This document shows positions 62,913 through 64,000 of a stretch of DNA of 64,000 nucleotides, in pieces. The notes under the pieces were generated by a model. It was not told the origin of the DNA. It worked only from the letters and a program-made list of their open reading frames with translations, and ran no database searches. The position numbers and the translations under genes were made by a program. The DNA is from Poriferisodalis sp965226645 (GTDB taxonomy: Bacteria > Actinomycetota > Acidimicrobiia > Acidimicrobiales > Poriferisodalaceae). Within the stretch, counting starts at the first letter, position 1, and every line of letters begins with the position of its first letter. Where the stretch lies: contig CBDDDL010000001.1 of the NCBI GenBank assembly GCA_965226645.1, forward strand, positions 698,587 to 762,586, given 5' to 3'.

Positions 62913-64000
62913 GAGCCTTCGTCTTTTGTTGGGATTCGGGCTGCTGGGCTCGGCGGGGTTCATGTTAGGAGGAGGCCGCGGGCTTCGAAGTTGGCGTAGT
63001 TGGTGAAGCCGTGGGCTCGGCGTCGCAGGACTTGGAGCAGGTTGTTGGTTCCTTCGATTCGGCCGTTGCTGGGCCGTCCCGTTTGGTGCCAGTTGAGGAT
63101 CTGGTTGTGCCAGGCGAGGAAGGTGTCGACGGTGTCGCTGAACTCGGGTATGTGCCCGGTGCCGTAGATGTCGGCGAACCGGTCGAGCGCTTCGAGGGCG
63201 CCTTCGCGGTCGTCGGCGAGATAGAGCTGGTGCAGCTCGCCGAGCGCGTCCCATGCTGCTTTGAGCCGGCGGTGGGCGGCGAACAGCGCGTCGAGGCGGG
63301 ACTGCTCGCCGGCGTCGAGCTTGTCGGGCCGGCGCATCAGCAAGAACCGCGCTCGGACACCTCGGGATCGAACGCCGGCACCGAGCCTTCGGGGCGCGCT
63401 GGATGTCGCGGCGCACCGAGGTCAGGCCGGCTTGGAACCATCTGACGACGTGGAACCGGTCCAGCACGGTGGCGGGCGTGGCCGAGCCGCGCCTCGATCG
63501 CTGCTTTGTACGCCTTGGAGCCGTCGGAGACGACGACCTTCACGGCTTTGCACCATCGGGGCCCTTGGGCGGCCAGGAACGCGCTGAGCGCCTGGGTGTC
63601 GCGGTGGGGCACCATGGCGAGCACCTCGCGGTGTCGCCGTTGACGATCACCGTCACGTAGCGGTGCCGTTTGCGGATCGAGGTCTCGTCCACCAGTAGCA
63701 CCCGGCATCTTTGCCGGCGGCGGTGCTCGCCGACCAGCCCGCCCCATGCGACCACCAGCGAGTTCACCAGCTTCCAGCTCACCTGGTGGCGTTTGGCTGC
63801 CGCGTTGACCGTCATCGCACGGGCGTCTTTGACCAGCCGGCGGGCCAGACGCGCCGTGACGCGACCCTCGAACCCCTGATGGCCCTCACTGAAACGGCTG
63901 CCGCACGGCTCGCACACCAGCCGCCGCCGCTCCCAGATCAGCGTCACCGGCCGCCCCGACACCTCCAAGTCCCGCACCTTGTTGTCCCGGCGGTCGCGGA
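62913..64000 (-). mobile_element. ISL3-family element, partial, running off the window end
   Basis: Its end at 62913 starts GAGCCTTCGTCTTTTG, matching the terminal repeat of the 5' copy (GAGCCTTCGCG...). The other end lies beyond 64000. It is inverted relative to the copy at 2265-3606. Protein similarity between copies is high but not identical, so they are diverged relatives. Confidence 0.75.
62960..64000 (-). pseudogene. ISL3-family transposase, several frameshifts, 5' end outside window
   Basis: Read from high to low coordinates: RDLEVSGRPVTLIWERRRL, RVLLVDETSIRKRH, then slip near 63635 to VLAMVPHRDTQALSAFL and VVVSDGSKAYKAAIEARLG, slip near 63470 to DRFHVVRWFQAGLTSVRRD, further slips near 63345-63420 to MRRPDKLDAGEQSR and GRIEGTNNLLQVLRRR. 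At least four shifts, including single-base C/G changes, make it non-functional. Confidence 0.8.

Overview
The window is high-GC DNA from an actinobacterium. The best guess is an Acidimicrobiia-like lineage. This is an inference from the codon and GC style, a DUF222-HNH nuclease gene, many class II oxidoreductase and catabolic families, and small leaderless-looking toxin-antitoxin promoters; no rRNA, tRNA or other taxonomic marker is present. I see no CRISPR array, rRNA or tRNA.

Layout. (1) 1-18.2 kb is an accessory, defence-rich zone: the 3' end of a type I restriction HsdR with an AlbA/Schlafen-like tail; a CoiA-like gene split by an ISL3-family element whose 8-bp target duplication and 23-bp inverted repeats can be read; a tightly overlapping RHH antitoxin - Doc toxin - deoxyribosyltransferase-like - ImmA metallopeptidase operon; a two-gene unknown module with a PD-(D/E)xK-like signature lying between two SRPBCC paralogues; a frameshifted HNH nuclease; a MazEF-like pair; a RelE remnant; an amino-acid ABC binding protein and permease; a HicA-like pair; and an AlbA/RecG-like regulator with palindromic operators. 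(2) 18.2-43.9 kb is a largely intact catabolic island: two PhyH dioxygenases, NagA, several PLP enzymes, an acetoacetate-decarboxylase-family enzyme, a complete DppABCDF-type transporter, two MlrC-family metallopeptidases, SMP-30 lactonase, mannonate dehydratase, D-aminoacylase, a D-serine dehydratase-like enzyme and an IclR regulator. An IS982-family element and a 103-bp MITE-like element interrupt it. (3) 43.9-47.2 kb is an aldoxime/nitrile cluster: aldoxime dehydratase, nitrilase with an in-frame TAA, and a divergent AraC regulator. (4) 47.2-64 kb is again accessory: LLM flavin oxidoreductase, nuclease/HTH protein with a strong palindrome, MttB-family methyltransferase broken by a scrambled duplication, enoyl-CoA hydratase, a PIN toxin pair, a frameshifted NYN RNase gene, IS1182, a Baeyer-Villiger-type monooxygenase, a membrane protein, frameshifted DUF3179 and cell-wall-binding lipoprotein genes, and a second, decayed ISL3 element that runs off the end.

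How it works together. The central genes look like uptake of a peptide or amide-like substrate (Dpp), hydrolysis (MlrC, D-aminoacylase, NagA, AspA/AstE-like), PLP-dependent processing of D- or amino-acid products, and sugar-acid steps (SMP-30, UxuA), under IclR control. The exact substrate cannot be read from sequence.

Integrity. Apart from one IS transposase, all recognised frameshifts, nonsense codons and insertions lie in 1-15.5 kb and 44.9-64 kb. That pattern favours decay in accessory DNA, but many shifts are single G/C homopolymer changes, so local assembly error must be excluded by read mapping.
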